NCBI GenBank assembly: GCA_021299465.1
Contig: JAJTHB010000005.1
Location: 72,456 to 136,455, forward strand
Length of the DNA: 64,000 nt
Direction of reading: 5' to 3'
Source of the DNA: Rickettsiales bacterium
Lineage (GTDB): Bacteria; Pseudomonadota; Alphaproteobacteria; Rickettsiales; SXRF01
Shown: piece after piece, positions 17,804 to 27,772 of the stretch
Position numbering within the stretch: the first letter of the stretch is position 1
Layout of the letters: each line of letters begins with the position of its first letter
Position numbers and translations under genes: made by a program
The notes under the pieces: generated by a model
The model's database searches: none
Seen by the model: only the letters and a program-made list of their open reading frames with translations
Told to the model about the DNA's origin: nothing

Positions 17804-20406
17804 TGCGTTTATTAAAAGCTTTTGGCTCGCTTTGTGGTTGGATATTTTCACTTGGTTTAACGCTTATCATAATTGGTGCGTTGGCTGCAGTGCTGCTATT
17901 TGAGCATTTTAGCCAGGATCTACCAGACTATAGCCAGCTTGCAAAATATGAACCGCCAAATATCACGCGGCTTTATGCGGCTGATGGCAAGCTACTTGCC
18001 GAATATGCAACCGAGAAGCGCGTATTTGTTCCGCTTAAAGCTATTCCGAAACGCGTGACGTATGCCTTTATTGCAGCTGAAGATAAGAATTTTTATAAGC
18101 ATACCGGCGTTGATATTACAGGTATTGCCCGTGCCGTCAGGGATAATATTGTCAATTATGGACAAGGAAAATCCTTGGTGGGCGGCTCAACTATAACCCA
18201 GCAGGTTGTCAAAAATTTCCTTCTATCCAGCGAGAAATCCATTGAGCGTAAGATCAAGGAAGCGATACTTGCGCTCCGAATCAGCCATGTTTACAGCAAG
18301 GATAAGATTCTGGAGCTTTATCTCAATGAAATTTATCTTGGGCTTGGGTCCTATGGTGTAGCAGGGGCCGCTCAGAGTTATTTTAATAAATCCCTCGATG
18401 AACTTAGCATTGAAGAGACCGCATTGCTTGCGGCTCAGCCAAAAGGGCCGTCTTTGTATAACCCTCGCAGAAATTATGAAGATGCTAAAGAGCGCCGAGA
18501 CTGGGTGATTGATCGGATGTTAGAAGAGGGGTATGTGACCGCTGAGGAAGCAGAGTCTGCTAAGCAGGCTCCGATCATGCTGCGTAATCGTGATACAAAT
18601 GAGATTGTACAGGCTGATTTCTTTGCAGAAGAAGTGCGTCGCACACTGGCGGAAATGTATGGTTCTAATGTTCTTTATGAAGGCGGACTTGCTGTAAAAA
18701 CTACGCTGGACCCTGTTTTGCAAAAGGAAGCAGACGCGGCGCTTCGTAAGGCCCTAGTCGATTATGATCGCAGGCGCGGCTATCGTGGCCCTATCGCTTA
18801 CATACCCAATCTTGGCGCCAAAGCCTACGATTGGAAAGAGAGACTCACTAAACTGGGTAAAGAACACGCCTACCACCTGTTTGATGGCCAGCGGTTGGCT
18901 ATGGTGACCGCGCTTGATGAAAAACGGGCGCAGATTATGTTTGAGGATGAAACCCGTGGCGTCATTCCGTTTTCAGCATTGGCATGGACAAGACGCGTTA
19001 TCGCCGATGGCAAGCTTGGGCCGGAAATTCGAAAACCTGCCGATATTATGAAGCTAGGTGATGTGCTTTTAGTTGCTGCGGCAAGTGAATCCAAGAAATC
19101 TTCCGAGAAAGATCAAAGGAAAGAATGGGAATTGCATCAAATCCCTGAAGTTAATGGTGGGCTCGTTGTTCTTGAGCCTCACACTGGAAAAGTCCTCGCC
19201 ATGGCCGGTGGTTATGCATATGGAGGAACCGAGTTTAACCGTGTGACACAAGCAAGAAGGCAGCCTGGCTCTGCTTACAAGCCCTTTGTTTACCTTGCCG
19301 GTCTTGAGAATGGATTTACTCCAGGCACTGTGATTCTTGATGCGCCGGTTGAGATGAGCCAGGGAGCAGGGCAGCCTGTATGGCGGCCACAAAATTATAA
19401 AGATGAGTATCTTGGTGAGATTACCATGCGCGTTGCGCTGGAAAAATCTCGAAATACGGTTACAGTCAGGCTTGCCCAGATGATTGGCATTGAGAAGGTA
19501 TTAGAAGTTGGTCGCCGCTTTGGTGTTTATGAAGATCCCCCAAGAAATTTCTCCATTGTTTTAGGAACAGCAGAAACAACTTTGCTAAAGCTGGCCAATG
19601 CCTATGGCATGATCGTCAATGGTGGCAGGCAAATCAAACCTAGTCTTATCGAACGTATTGATGATCGGCATGGTAAAACGATTTACCGTCGTGATACACG
19701 CGAGTGTAAAGGTTGCCAGCTAAGTTCTATCAGCGCTATTGCAACTGACAGCTTTCCGCCGATTCCTGCCGATAACCGTGAGCGGATAGCGGATCCAAGG
19801 ATCGCTTATCAAATGGTCTCGATGCTTCAGGGGGCGGCTTCTCGCGGCACCGGCGCGCGCTCTAAAGAGATTGGAAAAATTGTAGCAGGCAAAACAGGCA
19901 CAACGAACGATAGTCTGGATACCTGGTTTGTTGGGTTTAGTCCGGATTTAGTAGCGGGTGTGTATGTGGGGTATGACAAGCCTAAGACTCTTGGCTCTAA
20001 GGAAACCGGCTCATCTGTCGCCTTACCAGCCTTTATTGCCTTCATGAAAGATGCGCTCGCCGATGTGCCCAATGCGCCGTTTCGAATTCCAAGGGGTATT
20101 CAGCTAATGCGCGTTGATCTGGCGACTGGTCTTCCACCAGTAGCAGGAGAAGATACTGCGGCCGTGAAGTTGACAGAAGAAGTGGTCATCACCGGTTCGT
20201 CTGTTTTTGTGCCCTCTGGTGGGCAGCCCGGCGCGGCATCAGAAGGGCAATTTGAAGAAAGACTGCGTGATCAGGCAAATGATCGCGATCAACAAAAAGA
20301 AGAGCCAGCCAAGAGCAACCTTGATGGTGTCCGCGATCTCGAGATCAACAACCTTCCGCCTTCGGACTCAGGTAACAAAAACACTGGCACCGGCGGTTTA
20401 TTCTAA
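17800..20406 (+). CDS. Penicillin-binding protein 1A, bifunctional
   Basis: Class A PBP, 868 aa, polymerises and crosslinks peptidoglycan. One N-terminal membrane segment (IFSLGLTLIIIGALAAVLLF); glycosyltransferase domain with AAEDKNFYKHTGVD and GGSTITQQVVKNF; an OB-like insertion; transpeptidase domain with the active Ser in RQPGSAYKPFVY (SxxK), KSRNTVTVRL (SxN) and KTGTTNDSLDTWFVG (KTG). The C-terminus is a polar, glutamine-rich tail. Starts ATG ATG at 17800 within the amidase stop. Stop codon overlaps that of the convergent prepilin-FG-GAP gene by 4 bp. Confidence 0.96.
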   Translation: MMRLLKAFGSLCGWIFSLGLTLIIIGALAAVLLFEHFSQDLPDYSQLAKYEPPNITRLYAADGKLLAEYATEKRVFVPLKAIPKRVTYAFIAAEDKNFYKHTGVDITGIARAVRDNIVNYGQGKSLVGGSTITQQVVKNFLLSSEKSIERKIKEAILALRISHVYSKDKILELYLNEIYLGLGSYGVAGAAQSYFNKSLDELSIEETALLAAQPKGPSLYNPRRNYEDAKERRDWVIDRMLEEGYVTAEEAESAKQAPIMLRNRDTNEIVQADFFAEEVRRTLAEMYGSNVLYEGGLAVKTTLDPVLQKEADAALRKALVDYDRRRGYRGPIAYIPNLGAKAYDWKERLTKLGKEHAYHLFDGQRLAMVTALDEKRAQIMFEDETRGVIPFSALAWTRRVIADGKLGPEIRKPADIMKLGDVLLVAAASESKKSSEKDQRKEWELHQIPEVNGGLVVLEPHTGKVLAMAGGYAYGGTEFNRVTQARRQPGSAYKPFVYLAGLENGFTPGTVILDAPVEMSQGAGQPVWRPQNYKDEYLGEITMRVALEKSRNTVTVRLAQMIGIEKVLEVGRRFGVYEDPPRNFSIVLGTAETTLLKLANAYGMIVNGGRQIKPSLIERIDDRHGKTIYRRDTRECKGCQLSSISAIATDSFPPIPADNRERIADPRIAYQMVSMLQGAASRGTGARSKEIGKIVAGKTGTTNDSLDTWFVGFSPDLVAGVYVGYDKPKTLGSKETGSSVALPAFIAFMKDALADVPNAPFRIPRGIQLMRVDLATGLPPVAGEDTAAVKLTEEVVITGSSVFVPSGGQPGAASEGQFEERLRDQANDRDQQKEEPAKSNLDGVRDLEINNLPPSDSGNKNTGTGGLF

Positions 20407-22754
20407 TACAGTACATCAGATAGCGTCAATGTTGCATTCCAGGCCGGATTGCTGCGCCCCATGATCATATAGACCGTACCGCGAACCGCGCCTGTCGTAT
20501 AACCAGATGAAGGAATCGCAAGATCCATTTTGCCATCGCCATTTAGATCCACTGGTGTCGGGTCATAGGTAAAGCTATTTGTATTGGGGCCGGCAAACGC
20601 GATAGCCTGACTTGGCCTGCTCAGAGATGTGAGTGTGTAGGCGCCAGAGTAGCCTGCCGTGGGGCGGAACACCACATAAGCTATCCCTCTGTTACTCGAG
20701 TCACTCGATGAACTTAAAATAAGGTCATTGGCGCCATCACCACTCATGTCTGTGGCAGTAATAGCATTAATTGAAGTGCTAGAGGAGAAGTTCACATTAG
20801 CCGAACTATTCAAATCAATAGATGCCGTCCAGCCACTGGTACGGCCATTATAGACATAAACATTTGTCGAGCTGGCAACGACAACGTCCTTGGCGTTATC
20901 ATTATTGAGATCCACTAAAGCTACTGCTTGTCCTAGTGCTGTGGTACTTGTTGGACCTACGACTACAATCTCACCACCACCACCATTGTCAATCAATTGG
21001 TCAAACACATCGATGCGATTTGCTTCTTCATCAACAATTGCTTCTTCATCAAATATGATCGAGGAAGGTGCGGTGAATTTAATGCCTGTTGTGGAGCTTG
21101 CTACCGCTGTGTTTAAGGCTATGGTACTTGTGCCCGTAGTGCCAAAAAGCAAGTAGGCGCTATCGGCGCTTCTGCCGCCAAACAGCATTTCATCCTTACC
21201 ATTCGCATGTCTGTCAAAATCTCCAACGGCAATGCTGTTGTAACCAACTGCAAAGGGATTGCTGGTATCGGTGGTAATGGTCAAACCATTGGTGCTGAGT
21301 GCTGCCGTGGTAATAGCTGATACTGGCCAAGTTGAGCGGCCAAATATGACATAAACTTGGACAGTAGCGCTGGTTGCACCATTAGTGGTTCGTGCAAAGA
21401 CAATATCCCTAAAGCCATCGCTTCGCACATCGCCAACTGCAATCTCCCCTGGGCATGTGCCTGCTGAAGGGCATGTGCCTGAGTCAATCACAAATACTCT
21501 ATTGCCAGTAGTGGTGCTGGGCGTTGTGCTGCTGCTTAATGTTAAGTTGTTTTTGGAACTTTCACCAAACACAACAAAGTAATAACGCTCGCCGCCAATC
21601 ACGATATCATCTTTTCTATCGCCATCAACGTCACCTACCGCGATGGTTCGACCAAACGAATTGATACCTGACCCCGTAAGGGTGAAGCCGGTTTTTACAC
21701 CTGATTCTGTTGGTGTTCCTGATGCAAGAAGGTCGAGTTGCCTGTTTGCTGAATTAATGCTGGTGGGCCAGCCAGACCTGCGACCATAAGTCACGTAAAC
21801 TTTAGAAATACCTGTGAAGCTTGTCACCAGATCTTGAATTCCATCGCCATTGATATCTCCGGTGGCTGTAACGGTGCCGTTTTGAATAGCTGATACTGTG
21901 GTTGTAGAGATTTCACTGTCCCGCATGAGTCTGAAGTTAATGTTGGTTGCGAGGCTGCCCATTGAGCAGGTATTTTTGGTTTCCTCCGCAAACCAGACGG
22001 TATCATCAAAACCTGGCTCTGCAGCCTTTTGGATGAGCCTGACGCCATTACTAATCCTTTTAGCCAAACCATCAATATTTTCCCCAAAAGCTACTGTCGT
22101 CTTTCCATCTCCAAAGGCGTTATAGATGGTGGCTTCATTGGTTGGGGAGGTATTTGTGCGCGATGCAATGTCAGAGCCCCCTAGCGGGAAAGCGCCATGC
22201 CCATCTTTTCCATAAGAAATAAGTGCCCACATGACATTTTCTCGTGCAGGGCCGTCAAAACCATGGGCAATTTCCAAACCGCCTTTGAGATTTTGTGACT
22301 GTAAGTCCTGGCAGGTATTGGTTGCCGCCACATCACTGCCAGCAGCTCTCATCGCGCGTTTATCGACAACATACATCATGCGTCGGCCATAGCCATCGAG
22401 CCCCATTTCAGCCGGTAATCCAAGTGTTGCTGTTGGAATTGTGCCGGCTACAGGAGAAATATTTTCTGATTGGAATTCTTCTGCGCCGCATTTTTCAATA
22501 AACCCATTGCCTGAATTATAAGGTTCTGAGCCCAAAGCAGGACAAGGACGCCTTAGATTCGCCGCCATGAAATTTTTGGTTGCTTCTTCAACAGCAGCCA
22601 TACGCTGCTTGGTGAGGGCTTCTTTTTCTGCGTCGCTGCCGCCCCTCCCGCCAGGCATGAGTGATACCGCAACAACGGCGCCCACAGCAACGACCATGCT
22701 CATTTGGATAAGAGAGAAACCACTATTTTTATCGCAGTGATGAACGAATTGCAT
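20403..22754 (-). CDS. Prepilin-type protein with seven FG-GAP repeats
   Basis: 783 aa, no named homologue known to me. A prepilin-peptidase site (SG|FSLIQMSMVV, cleavage after G12) is followed by a hydrophobic helix; at mature position 5 there is Gln instead of the usual Glu. A module from about 50 to 265 has RRPCPALG, TLGLPAEMGLDGYGRR, ISYGKDGHGAFPLGG and DDTVWF. From about 295 there are seven Ca-binding FG-GAP motifs, among them GDINGDGIQDLV, GDVDGDRKDDIVIG, TDMSGDGANDLIL and VDLNGDGKMDLAI, predicting one seven-bladed propeller. The gene at 54403-56277 shares the N-terminal module. Likely exported by a type II or type IV pilus machine, perhaps an adhesin. Confidence 0.8.
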   Translation of the reverse strand: MQFVHHCDKNSGFSLIQMSMVVAVGAVVAVSLMPGGRGGSDAEKEALTKQRMAAVEEATKNFMAANLRRPCPALGSEPYNSGNGFIEKCGAEEFQSENISPVAGTIPTATLGLPAEMGLDGYGRRMMYVVDKRAMRAAGSDVAATNTCQDLQSQNLKGGLEIAHGFDGPARENVMWALISYGKDGHGAFPLGGSDIASRTNTSPTNEATIYNAFGDGKTTVAFGENIDGLAKRISNGVRLIQKAAEPGFDDTVWFAEETKNTCSMGSLATNINFRLMRDSEISTTTVSAIQNGTVTATGDINGDGIQDLVTSFTGISKVYVTYGRRSGWPTSINSANRQLDLLASGTPTESGVKTGFTLTGSGINSFGRTIAVGDVDGDRKDDIVIGGERYYFVVFGESSKNNLTLSSSTTPSTTTGNRVFVIDSGTCPSAGTCPGEIAVGDVRSDGFRDIVFARTTNGATSATVQVYVIFGRSTWPVSAITTAALSTNGLTITTDTSNPFAVGYNSIAVGDFDRHANGKDEMLFGGRSADSAYLLFGTTGTSTIALNTAVASSTTGIKFTAPSSIIFDEEAIVDEEANRIDVFDQLIDNGGGGEIVVVGPTSTTALGQAVALVDLNNDNAKDVVVASSTNVYVYNGRTSGWTASIDLNSSANVNFSSSTSINAITATDMSGDGANDLILSSSSDSSNRGIAYVVFRPTAGYSGAYTLTSLSRPSQAIAFAGPNTNSFTYDPTPVDLNGDGKMDLAIPSSGYTTGAVRGTVYMIMGRSNPAWNATLTLSDVLY

Positions 22755-22914
22755 GCAAACCCCAAGTGTTGAAGTGTAATTAAAATCGTAGTTAATTATA
22801 TTAAAAGAATATTAATATGAGATTAAATATAGATAAAATGCTTTACAATGGTTGCCAATTAACCATCTAAAAAACATTGTTTTTATATTAGCTTGGTATT
22901 ATGCAGACAACCAT
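22755..22914. promoter_or_regulatory. Divergent AT-rich region between the FG-GAP gene and prfB
   Basis: 160 bp, mostly A/T. The palindrome ATATTAATAT is at 22809-22818. A minus-strand TATAAT lies in the TTAATATAATTAAC stretch upstream of the FG-GAP gene, but its -35 is poor. For prfB, TTTACA (22842-22847) is a possible -35 with a weak -10 (ATCTAA, 22865-22870). TTAACCAT at 22859-22866 resembles a CtrA half-site. Confidence 0.35.
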
Positions 22915-24031
22915 ATGAAAGCTGAAATTGAAAACTTATCCCGGGATATCAAGCAGTCGCAGGAGATGCTAAGGAGGTATCTTTGACTGGGATCAGGCCG
23001 TTAGGCGTCTTGAAGAACTTAACTCATTAAGTGAAGATCCAAATCTTTGGGGCGACTCAGGGCGTGCTCAGGCGATCCTCAGGGAGCGAAATCATCTCGA
23101 TGGCATGATCGCAAATTATGTTCGGCTCGATCAGGATTACAAAGCGCAATATGAGCTGGCTGAGCTTGCAGAGGCTGATGGTGATCAATCGCTATTAAGT
23201 GAAATTGAAAATGGGCTTAGTGCAATTGCTGCCGAATTGTCGCGGCTTAAAATTGAATCGCTCTTGTCTGGCGAAGCAGATAGCAATGATTGTTTCATTG
23301 AAATCAACTCGGGCGCTGGCGGCACTGAATCACAAGATTGGGCCAGTATGTTGCTACGCATGTATATGCGCTGGGCGGGCAAGCATAACTTCAAAACAGA
23401 ATTGATTGATGAAAATGCGGGCGATACGGCAGGCATAAAATCAGCAACTATTAAAATCTCTGGCCATAATGCTTATGGTTGGGCAAAAACCGAGTCTGGT
23501 GTGCACCGGTTAGTGCGTATTTCGCCGTTTGACTCCAATGCTCGCCGCCACACTAGCTTTGCATCTATTTGGGTGTATCCGGTGATTGATGATAAAATCG
23601 AAATAAAAATTGAAGAGCGCGATATCCAGATGGATACGATGCGCTCGGGCGGCGCAGGCGGTCAGCATGTTAACAAGACGGAATCGGCTGTGCGTCTCAC
23701 ACACATGCCAACTGGTATCATTGTGAAATGCCAGAGCGGTCGCAGCCAGCATGCGAACCGCGCCGAGGCTATGCAAATGCTGAAGGCGCGGCTTTATGAG
23801 CGCGAACTACGCATCCGTGAAGAAAAAGCCGATGCACTGAACGCCCAAAAAACCGATAATAGCTGGGGGCACCAGATCCGCTCTTATGTCCTGCATCCCT
23901 ACCAGCTGGTGAAAGACCTGCGCACCGAGTACGAAACAAGCGATACTTCTGGTGTGCTCGATGGCGACCTCGACGCATTTATGAGCGCCGCCCTGGCCGA
24001 TCGGCTGAAGGGGAAGGTGGAGAAGGTTTAG
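22915..24031 (+). CDS. prfB: Peptide chain release factor 2, programmed +1 frameshift
   Basis: Recognises UGA and UAA stop codons. The reading frame begins ATG at 22915, runs 23 codons ([15 protein letters not shown]...YL) to an in-frame TGA at 22984-22986, and continues after a +1 shift from GAC at 22985 to give about 371 aa. Elements of the classic site are all present: AGGAGG at 22972-22977, three bases, CTT TGA C. The product has the SPF tripeptide ([15 protein letters not shown]) for stop recognition and GGQ ([13 protein letters not shown]) for hydrolysis. Autoregulation by RF2 level is well established for this element. Stop overlaps the convergent 109-aa gene by 4 bp. Confidence 0.97.
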
Positions 24032-24357
24032 GCTGCGCCTCGACCAGGTGTGTAGCCGTTTGCTCTAAGAACGCCTGATACAGCTTCGTCATAGATATTG
24101 ACGATACCTTCTATCTTTAACCTGCCGCCCAGCTCATCCACCATGCGCTGGTTAGACTTAAGCTCTCCTTTTGCAAGATCCGCTGGCATGGAGTCGAAAC
24201 GATTTGAAGTTGATGGACTAAGTCTAACCTCCACAATCTTCCTAAGCGCAGTTTCAAGTGCCTCAGGTAGCGGATCGTTACCTCTGTCATCTTTTAGGTG
24301 GAATCTAACTTGTTTAATTCCATGTTCGTTAGTAGTAGAAATATCAGGTAATGCCAT
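24028..24357 (-). CDS. Hypothetical protein, 109 aa
   Basis: Not recognised. Soluble, mixed-charge protein ([19 protein letters not shown], then [18 protein letters not shown], ending GYTPGRGAA). The ATG at 24357 has GAGG six bases upstream; longer frames begin at an ATG 12 bp earlier or at a TTG and lack that spacing. It is a single gene, convergent with prfB (4-bp stop overlap) and divergent from mnmA. No signal peptide, membrane segment or cysteine motif. Could be a lineage-specific protein. Confidence 0.55.
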   Translation of the reverse strand: MALPDISTTNEHGIKQVRFHLKDDRGNDPLPEALETALRKIVEVRLSPSTSNRFDSMPADLAKGELKSNQRMVDELGGRLKIEGIVNIYDEAVSGVLRANGYTPGRGAA

Positions 24358-24502
24358 GGCTAGCCTCATGTTTGTGATAAATAAATGTAGCAATATTTAC
24401 CTTTTTGCTTAAGTTAAGTTTTTATGACAACTGTGGCTTATCTTGTTATTTTGTTATAAGCATCTGATTGTAATGTTTTATTGGTAGATTTAGAATCAAA
24501 AA

Positions 24503-25603
24503 ATGAACTCTCTTGGATTCAATAAACCGGAAAAAGAGACTCGCGTGGTGGTGGCTATGTCGGGTGGGGTGGATTCGTCTGCTGTAGCCGCGCTTTTGCA
24601 TGAGCAGGGTTATGAGGTGGTCGGGATTACGCTACAGCTTTATGATCATGGTGCGATGGTGAATAAAAAAGGCGCGTGCTGTGCGGGGCAGGATATTCAT
24701 GATGCGCGTCGCGTGGCTGAATCACTGGGTATTCCCCATTACGTGCTGAACTATGAAAGCAGGTTCAAACAAAGCGTGATGGATGATTTTGCAGATAGTT
24801 ATCTTGCTGGCGAAACCCCGATTCCCTGCGTGAAATGTAACCAATCGGTGAAGTTTAAAGATCTGTTGCAGACGGCGCGTGAGCTTGGTGCGGATTGCAT
24901 GGCAACCGGTCATTATGTCCAGCGTATGGAAGAAGGCGGGCAGGGGCGAATGCATCGCGCCGCTGATTTAACCCGCGACCAGAGTTATTTTCTCTTTGGC
25001 ACAACACAGGAACAGCTTGATTTCCTGCGTTTTCCGCTTGGGCATTTGAAAAGCAAGGAGGAGACAAGGGCGTTGGCGGCCCGCTTTGGGCTTTTAGTCG
25101 CTGATAAACCCGACTCGCAGGATATTTGTTTTGTACCCTCGGGTGGGTATGCAAAGGTCATTGAGAAGCTTCGCCCGGGCGCGCTTGAGCCAGGTGAGAT
25201 TGTTCATGTGGATGGTCGTGTGCTTGGGCAGCATGATGGCATCATTAACTATACCGTTGGTCAACGAAAGGGTCTTGGCATTGGTGGGACGGTGGAGCCG
25301 CTTTTTGTTATCAAGCTAGATGCAGCAAGAAAGCAGGTGGTTGTTGGCCCCAAGGAGGCGTTGTTGGTAAAGCAATTCACTCTGCGCGAGTGCAACTGGC
25401 TTGATGGTGATCAGCTTCGCAGGGGAGAGGTGATGGTTAAGCTGCGCTCGATGCATCCCGGTGCTGAGGCTGTCATTCATGACACTGGAGGCGGGCGCGC
25501 ATTGGTTGAACTCAGTGATCCCCAGTCAGCTGTTTCACCCGGTCAGGCCTGCGTGGCTTACGTAGGCGATCGCTTGATAGGTGGCGGGTGGATTACGGCC
25601 TAA
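24503..25603 (+). CDS. mnmA: tRNA-specific 2-thiouridylase
   Basis: Makes the s2U34 modification of Glu, Gln and Lys tRNAs. 366 aa. PP-loop [13 protein letters not shown] for adenylation, first catalytic Cys in [13 protein letters not shown], second in [12 protein letters not shown], and the [22 protein letters not shown] motif that binds tRNA; C-terminal beta-barrel domain complete. Preceded by a 145-bp AT-rich gap shared with the divergent 109-aa gene. Convergent with the PP2C phosphatase gene, stop codons sharing the tetranucleotide CTAA. Confidence 0.97.
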   Translation: MNSLGFNKPEKETRVVVAMSGGVDSSAVAALLHEQGYEVVGITLQLYDHGAMVNKKGACCAGQDIHDARRVAESLGIPHYVLNYESRFKQSVMDDFADSYLAGETPIPCVKCNQSVKFKDLLQTARELGADCMATGHYVQRMEEGGQGRMHRAADLTRDQSYFLFGTTQEQLDFLRFPLGHLKSKEETRALAARFGLLVADKPDSQDICFVPSGGYAKVIEKLRPGALEPGEIVHVDGRVLGQHDGIINYTVGQRKGLGIGGTVEPLFVIKLDAARKQVVVGPKEALLVKQFTLRECNWLDGDQLRRGEVMVKLRSMHPGAEAVIHDTGGGRALVELSDPQSAVSPGQACVAYVGDRLIGGGWITA

Positions 25604-26787
25604 TTTTTTAATCGGTGGTAAATACTGATGGTGACATCGTCATCAACAGCTGACGTACGGTCTTTGTTAAGCATACTGCATATATCATCATTCACAGTTT
25701 TGGCCAAATTAGTTTCGTTTTGGTTGTGCCTCTGTTTAAGGCAGTTCATCAGATCATCTTCAGTAATAAAATGTCCTTCTGGACTAAGCGACTCTGTAAG
25801 TCCATCGCTATGCAGCAGCAGTATGTCATCTGGTGCAAATGCGGCAAAGCGTGATTCGTAAATAGCATGTGTAACAGCCCCCAAGGGAAATCCCATATTG
25901 TTGAGATGAATGTCGCTGCCATTAGGTGAATAGAGTAGGGGGGCTGTTGTAGCTGCACTACTGTAAATCAGGCAGTTCGCCTCCGTATCGATAATACCAT
26001 AAAACATGGTGGCGAATTCATGGCTATCAAGTAATTTGTGCAGGCGTTTGTTGAGATGTGTGAGAAATTGCCCCGGATCAGATGCATACTGCATGCATTC
26101 CTGCATGAGCGTATGCATACGAAATACATTCATCGCCGCGAGCATGCCATGACCGGAAAAATCATACATCCAAATGGCCAGTCTGGTCTCTGAAAGTGGC
26201 TGCATACCCCAGGCATCGCCACCAAGTTCAGATGATGGTTGGAAATGGCTTGCGATTTTCATATTGAACATATGCTCGCATAGATGAATCTGTTTACTAG
26301 ACGGCAAGAGGCGCAGCTGGGTTTTGCGCGCCAGCTCTAGCTCTGTTTCAATTCGCTCATGATGCTTTTTGAGGTTTTCAATAAGCATTTTCTGGCTTAA
26401 GTGTACTTGTGTGCGCGCCAGTAACTCCAGTGGTTCTACAGGTTTGCAAATATAATCTGTTGCTCCTAATTTAAATGCCAGGAGCTTTTTGTCCATCTCG
26501 TCAAGAACGGTCTGAATGATGATAGGCATATTGCTATACTTGCTATCCTGACGAATCGCTGTGCAATAAGCATAGCCATCCATAGTCGGCATCATGATAT
26601 CGAGGATAACGAGATCGGGCAGATGCTCGCAGGTTAGCTTTAGTGCCTCTTCGCCATTGCAAGCAGATAAAATATTCGTATAGCCCCCCTTGCGTAGCGT
26701 CGTTTCGAGTAATTTACGATTCAACTCAATATCATCCACGATAAGGATCGTTGATTGCGATATGTTTTTTTCAAGAGCCATTATCAT
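25600..26787 (-). CDS. Response regulator with PP2C (SpoIIE/RsbU-type) phosphatase domain
   Basis: 395 aa. Receiver domain 13-130 with D18, D19, phospho-acceptor D63 ([13 protein letters not shown]) and K115 (YICKPVE); a helical linker (about 130-165); then a SpoIIE phosphatase domain with [19 protein letters not shown] and [11 protein letters not shown], the metal-binding Asp set. By family it would dephosphorylate the STAS protein encoded two genes upstream when the receiver is phosphorylated. Coupled to the HATPase gene by an ATGA overlap. Last gene of the signalling block; no cognate histidine kinase is in the block. Confidence 0.93.
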   Translation of the reverse strand: MIMALEKNISQSTILIVDDIELNRKLLETTLRKGGYTNILSACNGEEALKLTCEHLPDLVILDIMMPTMDGYAYCTAIRQDSKYSNMPIIIQTVLDEMDKKLLAFKLGATDYICKPVEPLELLARTQVHLSQKMLIENLKKHHERIETELELARKTQLRLLPSSKQIHLCEHMFNMKIASHFQPSSELGGDAWGMQPLSETRLAIWMYDFSGHGMLAAMNVFRMHTLMQECMQYASDPGQFLTHLNKRLHKLLDSHEFATMFYGIIDTEANCLIYSSAATTAPLLYSPNGSDIHLNNMGFPLGAVTHAIYESRFAAFAPDDILLLHSDGLTESLSPEGHFITEDDLMNCLKQRHNQNETNLAKTVNDDICSMLNKDRTSAVDDDVTISIYHRLKN

Positions 26788-27464
26788 AGCGTGAAATCCA
26801 TATAAATGCTGCGGTTGTCGTCAGGCTTCATCCAGACGCGGCCGCAAAGCTCCTGCACTAACATAATTCCCCTGCCGTGTGGTTTGTCGCTTTGCTGAAC
26901 TGAGTGCTCTGTTTCTATCTCAAAACCGCCTCCCTGGTCTGTAACTGAAAGCCTGATCATACGATCAAAAAACCACCCGCAGATCGTAACGTAGCGTGCG
27001 GCAAGTTCTTTGTTCTTGAGGGTGTCCTGAATTTTTTCGTAATGTTGCTCCAGACCGATGCCATCGATAAAATGGCTAGCAATACCAAGATTGCCATGAA
27101 CTATAGCATTCTGGATTGTTTCATGCAGGCTGGTGCTGATCGCATCAACAACTTTTTGGCTCAATAAAAACCGGCGATTAAGCATTTCGGATACTATAAA
27201 TGCAACCATCGATAGAAATATAGTTCTGGTTGTCATGCATAGTGCAAAATGAGGTTTTTCTTTTTCGACGTGGTCTTGCGCGCTGTATAGAAGGTTGGCT
27301 TGCCCAATCTCCAGAAAAAGTTGGTAGGGCGATGCGAGCATGGTTTCAAGGGATTGGGCAGGTGAGGCTATAAAATAATACGGTGTCGTTTTCTCGCTTG
27401 GCGTAAAACTTAGCGGCTCATAAAAATAAGAATAATACTGTTTATGACGCACTTTTCTGAGCAT
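26784..27464 (-). CDS. HATPase_c protein, RsbW-like anti-sigma/serine kinase candidate
   Basis: 226 aa. The C-terminal half is a GHKL ATP-binding domain: N box HETIQNAIVHGNLG, G1 VTDQGGGFEIE, G2 GRGIMLVQELCG. This matches RsbW/SpoIIAB serine kinases more than histidine kinases, as there is no HisKA domain. The N-terminal 110 residues are unfamiliar and could be the partner-binding region. The ATG at 27464 directly follows the STAS stop; a longer frame reading into the STAS gene is less likely. Expected role: phosphorylate the STAS protein and, when released, hold an unidentified target (sigma factor or effector). Confidence 0.85.
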   Translation of the reverse strand: MLRKVRHKQYYSYFYEPLSFTPSEKTTPYYFIASPAQSLETMLASPYQLFLEIGQANLLYSAQDHVEKEKPHFALCMTTRTIFLSMVAFIVSEMLNRRFLLSQKVVDAISTSLHETIQNAIVHGNLGIASHFIDGIGLEQHYEKIQDTLKNKELAARYVTICGWFFDRMIRLSVTDQGGGFEIETEHSVQQSDKPHGRGIMLVQELCGRVWMKPDDNRSIYMDFTL

Positions 27465-27466
27465 GG

Positions 27467-27772
27467 TTAGGTTCGCATTGTGAAGAGTTGATCGAATTTG
27501 GCGATCTTCATGACCTTTTCTGCTTGCCCATGTGCGCCGATAATTGAGATTGGTGTATGGGTGTTTTGGCATCGGTCACGAAGCAGAAGCAACATTCCTA
27601 ATGCAGCAGAATCAATGAAAGTAATTTTCCCCATATCCAGCTCAAGCTGATGAACATTCTTTTCATCGATGCTCTCAAGTATTGATTTGAACGCTTGATT
27701 ATCGGCAAAGGTAAAGGTGCCGGACAGCTCAAACTTAAGCCCGTTACTTAATTGGTGCTTGCGATATTCCAT
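27467..27772 (-). CDS. STAS-domain anti-sigma-factor antagonist (RsbV/SpoIIAA-like)
   Basis: 101 aa, a single STAS domain. The phosphorylatable Ser is predicted at S55 in ITFIDSAALGMLL, the standard D-S-[AS] context of anti-anti-sigma factors. Overlaps the 3' end of the MCP-like gene by 29 bp and has a good ribosome site (AGGAAG). With the HATPase and PP2C genes that follow it completes a partner-switch set of kinase, antagonist and phosphatase. Confidence 0.93.
   Translation of the reverse strand: MEYRKHQLSNGLKFELSGTFTFADNQAFKSILESIDEKNVHQLELDMGKITFIDSAALGMLLLLRDRCQNTHTPISIIGAHGQAEKVMKIAKFDQLFTMRT

Noticed and set aside
22984-22986. In-frame TGA in prfB read as a disabling mutation or selenocysteine
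   Set aside because: The surrounding AGGAGG...CTT TGA C is the known RF2 programmed frameshift site, and the +1 frame continues directly into the conserved protein.
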